Shown piece by piece: positions 18,699-27,432 of a DNA stretch of 64,000 nt; position 1 is the first letter of the stretch; each line of letters opens with the position of its first letter. The notes beneath the pieces are model-generated. The model was not told where the DNA came from. It saw nothing but the letters and a program-made list of their open reading frames with translations, and did no database searches. This DNA comes from Curtobacterium pusillum (GTDB lineage: Bacteria > Actinomycetota > Actinomycetes > Actinomycetales > Microbacteriaceae), in assembly GCF_007673235.1 (NCBI RefSeq), contig NZ_VDZH01000003.1, positions 124,001-188,000 of the forward strand, in the 5' to 3' direction. Position numbers and translations under genes: made by a program.

Positions 18699-19642
18699 GC
18701 GGCGGCTCCTCAGGACCCGTCGTCGCAGCAGGTGCCGTCGTCTGGCGTGAACGGGACGGCGTGCCGCTCGTGCTGCTGATCCACCGCGACCACCACAAGG
18801 ACGTCTCGTTCCCGAAGGGCAAGGTCGACCCGGGCGAGGGCGTCCCGACGGCAGCCGTACGGGAAATCGACGAGGAGACCGGCTACCGCGTGCACCTCGG
18901 CGCCCCGCTCGGCACCGCGGAGTACGTCCTGCCGAGCGGCCGCGACAAGGTCGTGCACTACTGGTCTGCCCGGGTGCCCTCGAAGGAGTACGAGCGTGCG
19001 GGCAAGTTCCGGCCCAACGACGAAGTCGCCTCGGTCGAGTGGGTCACCCTCGACGACGCCCGACACCGGCTGACGTACGACCGCGACGTCGCGATCCTCG
19101 ACCGGTTCGCCGAACGCGTCGCCGCCGGGGAGCACCGCACGTTCGCCCTCATCGCGCTGCGGCACGCCAAGACGGTGCCCGGTTCGGACTGGAACGGCCC
19201 GGATGCCACCCGTCCACTCCTGCCGGTCGGCCGTACGCAGGCCAAGGCCGTCGCGTCGCCCGTCGCCGCCTTCGGCCCGAAGAAGATCATCAGCAGCACG
19301 GCGGCTCGGTGCCTCGCGACCGTCGAGCCGCTGTCCGACCGCACGCACCTCGGGGTCTCCAGCACCCCGGACATCAGCCAGGACGCCCACGACCGCGGTG
19401 CCGCCAACGTCAAGGGCGTCGTGCAGAAGCGCCTCGAGAAGGCGAAGTCGACCGTGCTGTGCTCGCACGGCCCCGTGCTGCCGGACATCATCGCCCGGAT
19501 CGCCACCGCGACGGCCGACGACCGCGGGCGGTTCGACCTCCGCCGTGCCGCGATGCTCTCGGTCGGGGACTTCGCCGTGATGCACATCGCCGACGGTCGA
19601 CTCGTCGCCGTGGAGACGCACCGCAACACCGTCTCGGCGTAG
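18695..19642 (+). CDS. Nudix hydrolase-histidine phosphatase fusion, MutT1-like
   Basis: A 315-residue two-domain protein. Residues ~8-140 are a Nudix domain with the box [20 protein letters not shown] + TGYRV. From ~155 a histidine-phosphatase domain starts [15 protein letters not shown] and ends with the second His in [12 protein letters not shown]. This architecture is mycobacterial MutT1, which cleaves 8-oxo-GTP and diadenosine polyphosphates; sharing an overlap with ppk1 suggests a role in nucleotide or inorganic-polyphosphate turnover (inference). GTG 18695 overlaps the ppk1 stop. Confidence 0.85.
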   Translation: MSGGSSGPVVAAGAVVWRERDGVPLVLLIHRDHHKDVSFPKGKVDPGEGVPTAAVREIDEETGYRVHLGAPLGTAEYVLPSGRDKVVHYWSARVPSKEYERAGKFRPNDEVASVEWVTLDDARHRLTYDRDVAILDRFAERVAAGEHRTFALIALRHAKTVPGSDWNGPDATRPLLPVGRTQAKAVASPVAAFGPKKIISSTAARCLATVEPLSDRTHLGVSSTPDISQDAHDRGAANVKGVVQKRLEKAKSTVLCSHGPVLPDIIARIATATADDRGRFDLRRAAMLSVGDFAVMHIADGRLVAVETHRNTVSA

Positions 19643-19779
19643 GCCGACCGCCGGGGGCGAGCCGCGCCTCCAGGCCGGGTGAACGCATGCGCATGCATGC
19701 GTCTGCGCAGCGCACGACGTTCCCGATCCTGCTCCCGTCCGCGCGCCCGCGCACGGCGCCCCGTCGGACACAACCCCTC

Positions 19780-19834
19780 GTTCACCTCCCGTTCACCGAT
19801 GAGCGTGATCCCCGTCACTTCGCGTCCCTACAGT
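19780..19834 (+). promoter_or_regulatory. Pho box and -10 of the pst operon
   Basis: GTTCACCTCCC and GTTCACCGATG are two exact 11-nt-phased GTTCACC repeats (19780-19801); weaker CGTCACTTCGC follows two units later. TACAGT at 19829-19834 is a good -10. This is a textbook actinobacterial phosphate-responsive promoter. Confidence 0.75.
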
Positions 19835-19907
19835 CGCTCCCGGGTCGGCACCGACCCACGGGACCAGCAGCGGTCCCACCTGCACTGACATTCCCGAAGG
19901 GACCCCT

Positions 19908-21017
19908 GTGAACATCAAGCGAATCGGCACGGTCGCGGCAATCGCGATCGCCGGCGCAGTCGTGCTCTCCTCGTGCGCGGCGAACGAGGACGCGGGCAGC
20001 ACCGCGACCTCCTCCTCCAGCTCGGGCACCGACTACTCGAAGCTCTCCGGCACGCTCACCGGTTCGGGTTCGTCCGCCCAGCAGACCGCCGAGGCCACCT
20101 GGGCCGCCGGCTTCCAGAACGTCGCCTCCGGCGTGACGGTCAACTACTCGCCCGACGGTTCGGGCGCCGGCCGCAAGAACTTCATCTCGGGTGCCGCGGA
20201 CTTCGCCGGCTCCGACGCAGCGCTGTCGGACGAGGAGCTCTCGGGCACCTTCGGCCTGTGCGCCGCGGACTCCAAGGCCATCGACATCCCGGTCTACATC
20301 TCCCCGATCGCGATCGCCTACAAGGTCGACGGCGTCAAGGACCTCACGCTCGACGCGAAGACCATCGCGGGCATCTTCTCCGGCAAGATCACCAAGTGGA
20401 ACGACTCGCAGATCGCCGACCTGAACAAGGACGCGACCCTGCCGGACTCGAACATCACGGTCGTGCACCGCTCGGACGACTCGGGCACCACGCAGAACTT
20501 CTCGGAGTACGTCTCGGCGAACGCCAAGGACGTCTGGACCGAGGCCCCCAGCCAGACCTTCCCGTACCAGGTCGGCGACAGCGCCAAGGGCACCTCGGGC
20601 GTGGCCTCGGCCATGGCCAGCGCCTCGAACGCGATCACCTACATCGACGACTCCGGCGCCGGTGACCTCGACAAGGCGAAGCTCATGGTCGGCGACAAGG
20701 CCACCGAGATCTCCGCCGAGGGCGCTGCCAAGGTCGTCGCGGACTCCGAGACGGTCTCCGGCCGTGAGGACAACGACCTCGCGATCGACATCAACCGCGA
20801 GGACACCGCCGACGGCGCATGGCCGCTCGTGCTCGTCTCCTACGCCATCGCGTGCCAGGAGTACAAGGACGCCGACAAGGGTGAGCTCGTGAAGGGCTAC
20901 CTCGACTACGTCGTCTCGAAGGACGCGCAGGACGCCGCCGCGAAGGAGGCCAAGTCGGCCGCCCTCTCGACCGACCTCGCCGAGAAGGCCGCGAAGGCCG
21001 TCGCCTCCATCAAGTAA
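19908..21017 (+). CDS. pstS: Phosphate ABC transporter substrate-binding lipoprotein
   Basis: A 369-residue lipoprotein. The signal peptide ends at the lipobox VLSSC (Cys23), followed by a Ser-rich linker. The mature part has PstS phosphate-site motifs: GSGSSAQQTAEATW, NYSPDGSGAGRKNFISG, DFAGSDAALSDEEL and HRSDDSGTTQNFSEY. GTG 19908 has AAGGGA 5 nt upstream. It binds phosphate outside the membrane and passes it to PstCA. Two hairpins separate it from pstC, probably keeping pstS mRNA more abundant than the permease part. Confidence 0.96.
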   Translation: MNIKRIGTVAAIAIAGAVVLSSCAANEDAGSTATSSSSSGTDYSKLSGTLTGSGSSAQQTAEATWAAGFQNVASGVTVNYSPDGSGAGRKNFISGAADFAGSDAALSDEELSGTFGLCAADSKAIDIPVYISPIAIAYKVDGVKDLTLDAKTIAGIFSGKITKWNDSQIADLNKDATLPDSNITVVHRSDDSGTTQNFSEYVSANAKDVWTEAPSQTFPYQVGDSAKGTSGVASAMASASNAITYIDDSGAGDLDKAKLMVGDKATEISAEGAAKVVADSETVSGREDNDLAIDINREDTADGAWPLVLVSYAIACQEYKDADKGELVKGYLDYVVSKDAQDAAAKEAKSAALSTDLAEKAAKAVASIK

Positions 21018-21029
21018 GGCACCCTGAGC

Positions 21030-21103
21030 GCCCGGACGCCGGTCCCACCCAATCGACCGGCGTCCGGGCCCTCGCCCGTCCTGCAGGCACGCACCTGCAG
21101 GAC
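21030..21103 (+). terminator. Two intercistronic hairpins between pstS and pstC
   Basis: First hairpin: GCCCGGACGCCGGT (21030-21043) with its exact complement at 21056-21069. Second: GTCCTGCAGG (21078-21087) with complement at 21094-21103. Placement after a binding-protein gene inside an operon fits partial termination or 3'-end protection. Confidence 0.65.
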
Positions 21104-21160
21104 ACGTGACGCACCACCCCCACCCGACGCCTCCCCCGGCGTTCCTCCGACAGGAGTCCC

Positions 21161-22108
21161 ATGACGACCGCACCGGCCCAGCCAGTGGCCCCCGTCGCCC
21201 CCAAGCCGAAGCCCGTCGTCCGGATCGGCGACCGGGTCTTCTCCGCCGCCTCCGTCATCGCCGGCGGGCTCATCCTCTTCGTGCTCGTGCTCGTCGCGGC
21301 CTTCCTGGTCTGGCAGAGCATCCCGGCGTTCAGCGCGAAGGTCGGTGACCTGCCGAACCAGGCCGCGAACTTCTGGGACTACGTCGGCCCCCTCGTCTTC
21401 GGCACCGTCTGGTCCGCGCTCATCGCGCTCGTGATCGCCGTGCCGCTGTCGCTCGGCATCGCGCTCTTCATCTCGCACTACGCGCCGCGGCGGATCGCCC
21501 CGCTCCTCGGCTACGTCATCGACCTGCTGGCAGCGGTGCCGTCGGTCGTCTACGGCCTCTGGGGCATCGTCGTGCTGGCACCGTTCGTGAAGCCGTTCTA
21601 CGTCTTCCTCAACACCTACCTCGGTTGGTTCCCGCTGTTCTCCGGACAGGTCTCCGGCACGGGCCGCACGATCCTGACCGCGTCGATCGTCCTCGCCGTG
21701 ATGGCGATCCCGATCATGACCGCGGTCATGCGCGAGATCTTCCTGCAGGCGCCACGCCTCAACGAGGAAGCCGCCCTGGCCCTCGGCGCGACCCGCTGGG
21801 AGATGATCCGGCTGTCGGTCCTGCCGTTCGCGAAGTCCGGCATCGTGTCGGCGATCATGCTCGGCCTCGGTCGCGCGCTCGGCGAGACGATGGCGATCGC
21901 GCTGGTGCTGTCGGTGTCGACGAACGTCACCTTCCAGATGCTCACCTCGCTGAACCCCTCGACGATCGCGGCGAACATCGCCCTGCAGTTCGCCGAGGCG
22001 TCCGGCACCGCCCTGAACGCGCTGATCGCGTCGGGTCTGATCCTCTTCGTCATCACCCTGGTCATCAACATGCTCGCGCGGTACATCGTCCGCAAGCGAG
22101 TGAGCTGA
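21161..22108 (+). CDS. pstC: Phosphate ABC transporter permease PstC
   Basis: A 315-residue inner-membrane protein with a hydrophobic helix near residue 30 and five further spans. The coupling loop for PstB is APRLNEEAALALGATRWEMI (EAA motif), followed by GLGRALGETMAIALVLS, a PstC signature. ATG 21161 has CAGGAG 5 nt upstream. It pairs with PstA to form the phosphate channel. Confidence 0.95.
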   Translation: MTTAPAQPVAPVAPKPKPVVRIGDRVFSAASVIAGGLILFVLVLVAAFLVWQSIPAFSAKVGDLPNQAANFWDYVGPLVFGTVWSALIALVIAVPLSLGIALFISHYAPRRIAPLLGYVIDLLAAVPSVVYGLWGIVVLAPFVKPFYVFLNTYLGWFPLFSGQVSGTGRTILTASIVLAVMAIPIMTAVMREIFLQAPRLNEEAALALGATRWEMIRLSVLPFAKSGIVSAIMLGLGRALGETMAIALVLSVSTNVTFQMLTSLNPSTIAANIALQFAEASGTALNALIASGLILFVITLVINMLARYIVRKRVS

Positions 22109-22121
22109 GAGGTACGACCCG

Positions 22122-23207
22122 ATGTCCCTCGCCCTCCGTCAGTCCGGCGTCGCCGGCAACGTCTACGCCAACGGCAAGCTGCACAAGTCCGTGCCGTGGC
22201 TGCTCCTCGTCGGCTCCTGGGTCGCGCTGATCCTGGTCTTCGCCCTGCTCAACGCCGGCGGCGCGGTCAAGGACTTCAACGTCGTCGCCGCGCTCTTCCT
22301 CGGCACGGTCCTGTTCGACGTCCTCATCGTCGTGATCTCCCGCATCGTCGAGGGTGGCCGCAAGGCCGTCGACCGCCTCATCACCTCCCTGGTGATCACC
22401 GCGTTCGTCATCGCCGTCCTACCGCTCGTCTCGCTGCTGTACACGGTCCTCGCCGACGGCCTGGCCCGCTTCGACGCCGAGTTCTTCTCGTACTCGATGC
22501 GCGGGGTCATCTCCGAGGGCGGTGGCGCACTGCACGCCCTGATCGGCACGCTCGAGATCACGCTGTTCGCGGCGCTCATCTCGGTGCCGATCGGGCTGCT
22601 GACGTCCATCTACCTCGTCGAGTACGGCAAGGGCGCGCTCGCGAAGGGCATCACGTTCTTCGTGGACGTCATGACGGGCATCCCGTCGATCGTCGCCGGT
22701 CTCTTCGCCTACTCGCTGTTCGCGCTGTTCCTCGGCCCGGGTGCCCGCTTCGGTCTCGTCGGCTCGGTCGCGCTGAGCGTCCTGATGATCCCGATCGTCG
22801 TCCGCTCCACCGAGGAGGTCCTGAAGATCGTCCCGATGGAGCTCCGCGAGGCCTCGTACGCCCTCGGCGTGCCGAAGTACCTCACCATCCTCAAGGTCGT
22901 CCTGCCGACGAGCCTCGCCGGCATCACCACCGGCGTGATGCTCTCCATCGCCCGCGTCATCGGCGAGACCGCACCGCTGCTCGTCACGGCCGGGTTCACC
23001 GCGAGCATGAACTACGACCTGTTCAAGAACCCGATGATGACGCTGCCGGTGTTCGCGTACACGCAGTACTCGCAGCAGGGCGCCAACCCGGTGCCCTTCG
23101 TCGACCGGGCCTGGACCGCGGCACTGTTGCTCATCCTCATCGTGATGCTGCTCAACCTGCTCGCCCGGTTCATCACCCGCCTCTTCGCCCCCAAGCTCAG
23201 CCGCTAG
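22122..23207 (+). CDS. pstA: Phosphate ABC transporter permease PstA
   Basis: A 361-residue permease. There are two N-terminal helices before the usual core, making it longer than the enterobacterial PstA, as in other actinobacteria. The EAA-type loop is [20 protein letters not shown], and [18 protein letters not shown] is the PstA signature. ATG 22122 follows pstC by 13 nt with GAGAGG upstream. Confidence 0.95.
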   Translation: MSLALRQSGVAGNVYANGKLHKSVPWLLLVGSWVALILVFALLNAGGAVKDFNVVAALFLGTVLFDVLIVVISRIVEGGRKAVDRLITSLVITAFVIAVLPLVSLLYTVLADGLARFDAEFFSYSMRGVISEGGGALHALIGTLEITLFAALISVPIGLLTSIYLVEYGKGALAKGITFFVDVMTGIPSIVAGLFAYSLFALFLGPGARFGLVGSVALSVLMIPIVVRSTEEVLKIVPMELREASYALGVPKYLTILKVVLPTSLAGITTGVMLSIARVIGETAPLLVTAGFTASMNYDLFKNPMMTLPVFAYTQYSQQGANPVPFVDRAWTAALLLILIVMLLNLLARFITRLFAPKLSR

Positions 23208-23253
23208 CGCCGCCACCCGCGACCAGCGTCACCACCCACCCCGAAGGAACACA

Positions 23254-24033
23254 GTGTCCAAGCGCATCGAGGTCGACGGCCTCAACGTCTACTACTCGAA
23301 GTTCAAGGCGGTCGAGGGCGTCGACATGACGATCGAGCCCCGCACCGTCACCGCGTTCATCGGCCCATCCGGCTGCGGCAAGTCGACCTTCCTCCGCACG
23401 CTGAACCGCATGCACGAGGTCATCCCCGGCGCCTACGTCGAGGGCTCGGTCAAGATCGACGGCGACGACCTGTACGGCGCCGGCGTCGACCCGGTCATCG
23501 TCCGCCGCCAGGTCGGCATGGTCTTCCAGCGGCCGAACCCGTTCCCGACGATGTCCATCAAGGACAACGTGCTGGCCGGTGTGAAGCTCAACAACAAGCG
23601 CGTGTCCCGCTCCGAGGCCGACGACATCGTCGAGCGCTCCCTGCAGGGTGCGAACCTCTGGAACGAGGTCAAGGACCGCCTCGACAAGCCCGGCATGGGC
23701 CTGTCCGGTGGCCAGCAGCAGCGTCTCTGCATCGCCCGTGCGATCGCGGTGCAGCCGGACGTGCTGCTGATGGACGAGCCCTGCTCGGCCCTCGACCCGA
23801 TCTCGACCCTCGCCATCGAGGACCTCATCGAGGAGCTCAAGAAGGAGTTCACGATCGTGATCGTGACCCACAACATGCAGCAGGCCTCGCGGGTGAGTGA
23901 CAAGACGGCGTTCTTCAACATCGCGGGCACCGGTGCTCCGGGCAAGCTCATCGAGTACGACGACACGGCGACGATGTTCTCGAACCCGTCGGTGCAGGCC
24001 ACCGAGGACTACGTCTCGGGCCGCTTCGGGTGA
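23254..24033 (+). CDS. pstB: Phosphate ABC transporter ATP-binding protein PstB
   Basis: A 259-residue ATPase: Walker [11 protein letters not shown]-loop [16 protein letters not shown], signature [16 protein letters not shown], Walker [17 protein letters not shown]-loop [15 protein letters not shown]. The PNPFPMS-like Q-loop and the CSALDPI extension are specific for PstB. GTG 23254 has GAAGGA 4 nt upstream. It is the last gene of pstSCAB; a long hairpin follows. Confidence 0.96.
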   Translation: MSKRIEVDGLNVYYSKFKAVEGVDMTIEPRTVTAFIGPSGCGKSTFLRTLNRMHEVIPGAYVEGSVKIDGDDLYGAGVDPVIVRRQVGMVFQRPNPFPTMSIKDNVLAGVKLNNKRVSRSEADDIVERSLQGANLWNEVKDRLDKPGMGLSGGQQQRLCIARAIAVQPDVLLMDEPCSALDPISTLAIEDLIEELKKEFTIVIVTHNMQQASRVSDKTAFFNIAGTGAPGKLIEYDDTATMFSNPSVQATEDYVSGRFG

Positions 24034-24061
24034 TCGACGCACGCTCCGTCCGCTGACCCGG

Positions 24062-24101
24062 AACGACAAGACCGACGTCGTACGACGTCGGTCGTGTCGT
24101 T
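24062..24101 (+). terminator. 20-bp hairpin terminator after pstB
   Basis: AACGACAAGACCGACGTCGT pairs with the next 20 nt except for one A/G mismatch, followed by TTCG. It forms a near-continuous palindrome at the end of the pst operon. Confidence 0.75.
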
Positions 24102-24112
24102 TCGCCCGTGGT

Positions 24113-24232
24113 GCCGATCCGCGCGAAGGAGGCAGAACCGCGCGTAGGAAGCCGAATCGCTCGTAGGTGGCCGGAAGAACCTGCCTCCTACGCGCAATTC
24201 GGCTTCCTATGGCGCCCGCGATGGGAAGGATC
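24113..24232. repeat. Family-2 repeat, copy 1
   Basis: Imperfect copies of GCGCGTAGGAGGC appear three times in one orientation, then once inverted (GCCTCCTACGCGC at 24183-24195), with AATTCGGCTTCC after it and CGATGGGAAGGATCG at the right end. Related elements are at 50575, 52459 and 60402. The rest of the gap to 24338 is C-rich with no gene seen. Confidence 0.75.
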
Positions 24233-24338
24233 GCCCACGCACGACCGCCGCACGACCGCCCACCCACGCAGAACCGCCCCCGCACGACGAACCCCCGCCC
24301 GCGGACCGTGCCACGCGAGCGGGGAGACGTGAACCGCG

Positions 24339-25250
24339 TCAGGCGGTGGGGACCGCCATGATCGGCGTCGTCGTCGGCTGCTCCGAACCGCCCTCGGGCT
24401 CCACGGTCATGCCGATCGTCACACCGTGCGACCGCGTGCCCGTGAGCACCGCCGAGTGCACGCCGTCCGCGACACCGTCCATCAGGCCTGCCGAGCTGAT
24501 CTTGCCGCCCGTGCCCTCCGAGCCGATGTACCAGAGTTCGTACGTCTTGCCCTTCGGTGCTGCTGCGACACCGTCGAGGATCACGGCGGACTTGCCGAGC
24601 GAGTTCGACCACACGACGGTGGCCGTCCCGCCACCGGAGACCTTCGCGGTGCTCCGCTTGAAGTCCGACGCAGCGTAGATCCGGTCGAGTCCACTGCTCG
24701 CCTGCGTCGTGCCCGGACCCGGCTGGTTCGAGGGCGTGAACGCCGTGCCCACGCCGAGCCCGACACCGAGGAACACCACGGCGACCGCGGCTGCGGTGGA
24801 CAGGACGGCTGCCGGACGCTGGAACCACCGACGCTGGGCGGCGGCAGTGGCGCTGCCACCTGCACGGGTGCGGCGCGTGGCGGGGGCGAACCGTGCCTCC
24901 TGGCCGGCATCACCGTCGGCGTCCGGAACGGAAGCCGAAGGAACGGAAGCCGAAGGAACGGAAGCAGCAGGAACGGAAGCAGCAGGAGCGGAACCCGAAG
25001 CAGCCAGCGGCGCCGCCTGCGGCGTCGACGCGATCTGCGCCATGAGCGACGCCTTCATCGAAGCAGGAGGCTCGATCGGGTCCACCGCGTAGGCCAGCTG
25101 CAGAGCGGTCTCCCGCAGCGAGTCCGCCTCGGCCCGGAGCTCGGGAGAGTCGGAGAAGGTGGCCTCGAGCAGCTCGCGCTCGTCGTCCGACAGGGCATCG
25201 AGAGCGTAGGACCCGGTGAGCAGGGCAGGGTCGTCGTGACGCTCGGTCAT
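24339..25250 (-). CDS. rskA: Anti-sigma factor RskA
   Basis: A 303-residue membrane-bound anti-sigma factor. The N-terminal cytoplasmic domain (LLTGSYALDALSDDERELLEATF) binds the sigma factor. A low-complexity Ala/Ser/Val/Pro linker (ASVPSASVPSASVP) is encoded by a 15-bp tandem repeat near 24930-24990. One transmembrane helix (about residues 150-172, VLSTAAAVAVVFLGVGLGVG) leads to an extracytoplasmic domain with the RskA features WSNSLGKSAVILDG and GKTYELWYIG. In mycobacteria regulated proteolysis of RskA frees SigK. Its ATG overlaps the sigK stop by 4 nt. Confidence 0.88.
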   Translation of the reverse strand: MTERHDDPALLTGSYALDALSDDERELLEATFSDSPELRAEADSLRETALQLAYAVDPIEPPASMKASLMAQIASTPQAAPLAASGSAPAASVPAASVPSASVPSASVPDADGDAGQEARFAPATRRTRAGGSATAAAQRRWFQRPAAVLSTAAAVAVVFLGVGLGVGTAFTPSNQPGPGTTQASSGLDRIYAASDFKRSTAKVSGGGTATVVWSNSLGKSAVILDGVAAAPKGKTYELWYIGSEGTGGKISSAGLMDGVADGVHSAVLTGTRSHGVTIGMTVEPEGGSEQPTTTPIMAVPTA

Positions 25251-25846
25251 GACGTCACCCCCATCTCGTCGCGGAGTCTGATCATCCCGTCACGCAGACG
25301 GGTCTTGACGGTGCCGATCGGGACACCGAGGTGTGCGGCCATCTCGCTGTGCGAGTAGCCGCCGTAGTAGGCGAGCTGCACGGCCTGTCGCTGGAACTCG
25401 GTGAGTTTCGCGAGGGCGCGGCTGACACGTTCGTGTTCGATCCGGATCTCGACGGACTCGGAGACGTCGTCGACGCCCGCCTCGAAGTCGCGGATGCCGA
25501 TCTTCGTGTCCCGGTCGTGCGAGGACTGCGATGCCCGCACCCGGTCGACCGCTCGGCGGTGGGCCATGGTGAGGACCCAGCTGGAAGCGGTCCCGCGCTG
25601 CCGGTCGAACCGTGCGGCCTGTTGCCAGACCTCGAGGAAGACCTCTTGTGCGACCTCTTCCGACTGCGCTCGATCCCGCAGGAGGCGCGTCACGAGGCCG
25701 AGCACCCGGCCGGACAGGACGTCGTACAGATCGGAGAAGGCCGCCTGGTCGCCGGTCGCCACCCGGGCGAGGAGGTCATCAGGCGACGCCGGAGCGGGCT
25801 CGGTCGAGCTCCAGGCCTCGGTGTCGCGTTCCACGATGGCAAGCAT
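25247..25846 (-). CDS. sigK: ECF sigma factor SigK
   Basis: A 199-residue group 4 sigma factor. Region 2: DLYDVLSGRVLGLVTRLLRD + EEVAQEVFLEVWQQAARFD and WVLTMAHRRAVDRVR. Region 4: LTEFQRQAVQLAYYGGYSHS with the helix-turn-helix EMAAHLGVPIGTVKTRLRDG. ATG 25846 has GAGGGA 6 nt upstream; an earlier ATG (25888) would cross that site. It forms a coupled pair with rskA. I do not see the mycobacterial SigK promoter motif upstream, so autoregulation is not shown. Confidence 0.9.
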   Translation of the reverse strand: MLAIVERDTEAWSSTEPAPASPDDLLARVATGDQAAFSDLYDVLSGRVLGLVTRLLRDRAQSEEVAQEVFLEVWQQAARFDRQRGTASSWVLTMAHRRAVDRVRASQSSHDRDTKIGIRDFEAGVDDVSESVEIRIEHERVSRALAKLTEFQRQAVQLAYYGGYSHSEMAAHLGVPIGTVKTRLRDGMIRLRDEMGVTS

Positions 25847-26134
25847 TGCAGGTTTCCCTCCTCTCGGTTGCGTTGTGGCCTGACGCACAGGTTCGGTTCA
25901 CCCGTGTCGGAGCAGGACGAGGGCCCGCGTGACCCGCAGGGAATTGACCGCCAGGGAGCGGACCGGGTCGCGCGGGACCCTCGCTTCGTGACGAGCGGTT
26001 CGCCCGTCACGGTGATGATTCGGCACCCTCGCCCCGTCGGATTGGAGCGGTTCTCATCCCTGTTCGGGTCACACGCCCGGGACCTGGTCTGTCCACCGAG
26101 AGTGAACACGGTCGTGCGCACGGCAGACGTCTCG
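25847..26134. other. Gene-free region upstream of sigK
   Basis: I see no supported gene or clear promoter here. It contains repeated GGTTCGGTTCACCCG-like segments and GC-rich sequence. It should hold the sigK promoter on the minus strand. Confidence 0.5.
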
Positions 26135-26147
26135 TAGACTCGGTGTC

Positions 26148-26233
26148 GCCGGGCCGCAGCAAGCCCCGGGCTCCAAAATTCGCCGCTTCGAGCGGCCTCG
26201 CGCCGAGAGGCGCTTCTGCGGCCCGGTTTTTCT
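26148..26233 (+). ncRNA. Candidate structured small RNA
   Basis: TAGACT at 26135-26140 is a good -10, placing the RNA start near 26147. The transcript would begin GCCGGGCCGCAG, and CTGCGGCCCGG at about 26216-26226 closes an 11-bp outer stem, followed by TTTTTCTGT. Inside are two hairpins: GCCGCT(TCG)AGCGGC at 26182-26196, and GCGCC(GAGA)GGCGC at 26200-26213 with a GNRA tetraloop. There is also a C-rich CAAGCCCCGGGC segment. The region is not coding. I do not recognise the family; it is not SRP RNA, tmRNA or RNase P by motif. Confidence 0.45.
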
Positions 26234-26321
26234 GTGCCCGGTTTCGGCCTGTTCGGCCTGTCGTGTGTTCGGCCTGTCGTGTCGGCCTGGAGGCACGGTG
26301 CGGGTCCGCCCCGCCGGTCGC

Positions 26322-26951
26322 TCAGTCCAGGCTGTCGCGACGCCACAGCGCCGCCGCTTCGGTCAGGTCGGCCGCCAGTTCCGTCAGGCGCAGGGCACGC
26401 GTCGTCAGCTCAGCGGCGCGGTCGTCCGCCGTGAGGTCGGACTCGTCCGCCACCGCCGTCGCGCCGGCCGCGGTCAGCCGGCAGAACGCCGCTCCGCGAT
26501 CGAGCGCCACCGCCAGGTCGCCCGTGTACAGGCCGTGCAGGATGCGATCCGCGAGGGTGAGGATCTCCGCCGGCCCCGTCGGCTGCTCGGCACCCGCGAC
26601 GGCCTCGTCGATCGTGCCGATGCGCTCCGTGCCGCGCTCGAAGAAGTACGCGATCTCCTCCGGGTTCTGCCGGATCACGACCCGGACGAGGTAGATCCGC
26701 CACAGGGCACCCGGCAGCGTGTGCGCCCCCACGCGGGCCCACAGCTCTGCGATCGCGTCGATGCCGTGCACGTCCGTGTAGGTCACCAGGCGCTCGACGA
26801 CCGCCGGGTCCGGGTCCTCGCGCACACGGTGCAGCAGGGCGTTCGCGGTCTCGTGCGCGACACGGTTCACGAGCGCGGGGTCCTCGCCGCCCTGGATCGC
26901 GGCGAACTCCTGGTCGGTGAAGTGGACTGGACGGTGGTGATCGCGAGGCAC
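26322..26951 (-). CDS. Hypothetical protein (helical, 209 aa)
   Basis: Begins PRDHHRPVHFTDQEFAAIQ. The start GTG 26951 is supported by TACACT exactly 6 nt upstream (26958-26963). It is a soluble, mostly helical, acidic protein with no transmembrane segment and repeated Asp/Glu-Leu helices (AELTTRALRLTELAADLTEA). I recall similar actinobacterial DNA-binding-like proteins but cannot name the family. It has no obvious partner: a candidate small RNA lies downstream and a small membrane protein gene diverges upstream. Confidence 0.75.
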   Translation of the reverse strand: MPRDHHRPVHFTDQEFAAIQGGEDPALVNRVAHETANALLHRVREDPDPAVVERLVTYTDVHGIDAIAELWARVGAHTLPGALWRIYLVRVVIRQNPEEIAYFFERGTERIGTIDEAVAGAEQPTGPAEILTLADRILHGLYTGDLAVALDRGAAFCRLTAAGATAVADESDLTADDRAAELTTRALRLTELAADLTEAAALWRRDSLD

Positions 26952-27077
26952 CGCGACAGTGTAGGCGCGTCCGATGACACTCCCGTCCCCCGTTCGCCGA
27001 GAACGCAACCGGCTCGGAACGGGTACCGTGCTCCGCCAGGGAGGCACCCCTCCCGGACGTGAAGAAGAGGACACTCC

Positions 27078-27239
27078 ATGAACGCCCTGCTCATCATCCT
27101 GGCCGTGATCGCGGTCATCCTGCTGTTCGTCGGTGGTTTCACCGCGAGCCTGAAGTTCCTGCTGTGGGTCGGGATCGTGCTGCTCGTCATCGCGGTGATC
27201 GTGTGGCTGCTGCGGACCCTGACGGGTCGTCGCAGCTGA
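27078..27239 (+). CDS. 53-residue two-helix membrane protein
   Basis: MNALLIILAVIAVILLFVGG starts a first hydrophobic helix, then a short FTASLKF turn, then a second helix ending WLLRTLTGRRS. AGAGGA lies 6 nt before ATG 27078. It resembles the small hydrophobic DUF-type proteins common in actinobacteria; function unknown. A tRNA-Lys gene follows after 54 nt. Confidence 0.7.
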   Translation: MNALLIILAVIAVILLFVGGFTASLKFLLWVGIVLLVIAVIVWLLRTLTGRRS

Positions 27240-27263
27240 CCTCGTCCCGTACCGGACGTACTG

Positions 27264-27300
27264 GAGGCCCTCACCCGCTAGCCTTGCGGGTGAGGGCCTC
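27264..27300 (+). promoter_or_regulatory. Palindrome carrying the tRNA-Lys -10 box in its loop
   Basis: A perfect 15-bp inverted repeat (GAGGCCCTCACCCGC / GCGGGTGAGGGCCTC) surrounds a 7-nt loop TAGCCTT. The -10-like TAGCCT is the loop (27279-27284), and the right arm ends at the last base of the tRNA's 5' acceptor strand. It could terminate transcription from the small gene upstream while serving as the tRNA promoter. Confidence 0.6.
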
Positions 27301-27366
27301 TAGCTCAGTTGGTAGAGCACCGGACTTTTAATCCGAGGGTCGTGGGTTCGAGCCCCACGGGGCCCA
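27294..27366 (+). tRNA. tRNA-Lys (anticodon TTT)
   Basis: A cloverleaf can be drawn: acceptor GGGCCTC/GGGGCCC with one G-T pair, D-arm with TAGCTCAGTTGGTAGAGC, anticodon loop CTTTTAA giving TTT, T-arm GTGGGTTCGAGCCCCAC, discriminator A at 27366. Position 27/43 is a C/A mismatch. The CCA end is not encoded (CCT follows). Confidence 0.96.
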
Positions 27367-27432
27367 CCTCACCCCGCTCGCGTCGCGCACTCACTGACAG
27401 GCCACTCCGATGTACTGCCGTACAATCCAGGC

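Noticed and set aside
24113-24232. Insertion-sequence remnant
   Set aside because: No transposase fragment, target duplication or terminal repeats typical of IS elements; structure is internal direct and inverted units.
26148-26233. 6C RNA, SRP RNA or RNase P fragment
   Set aside because: No runs of six cytosines in loops, no SRP GGAAGCAGCC-type motif and no RNase P core, so left as an unnamed candidate.
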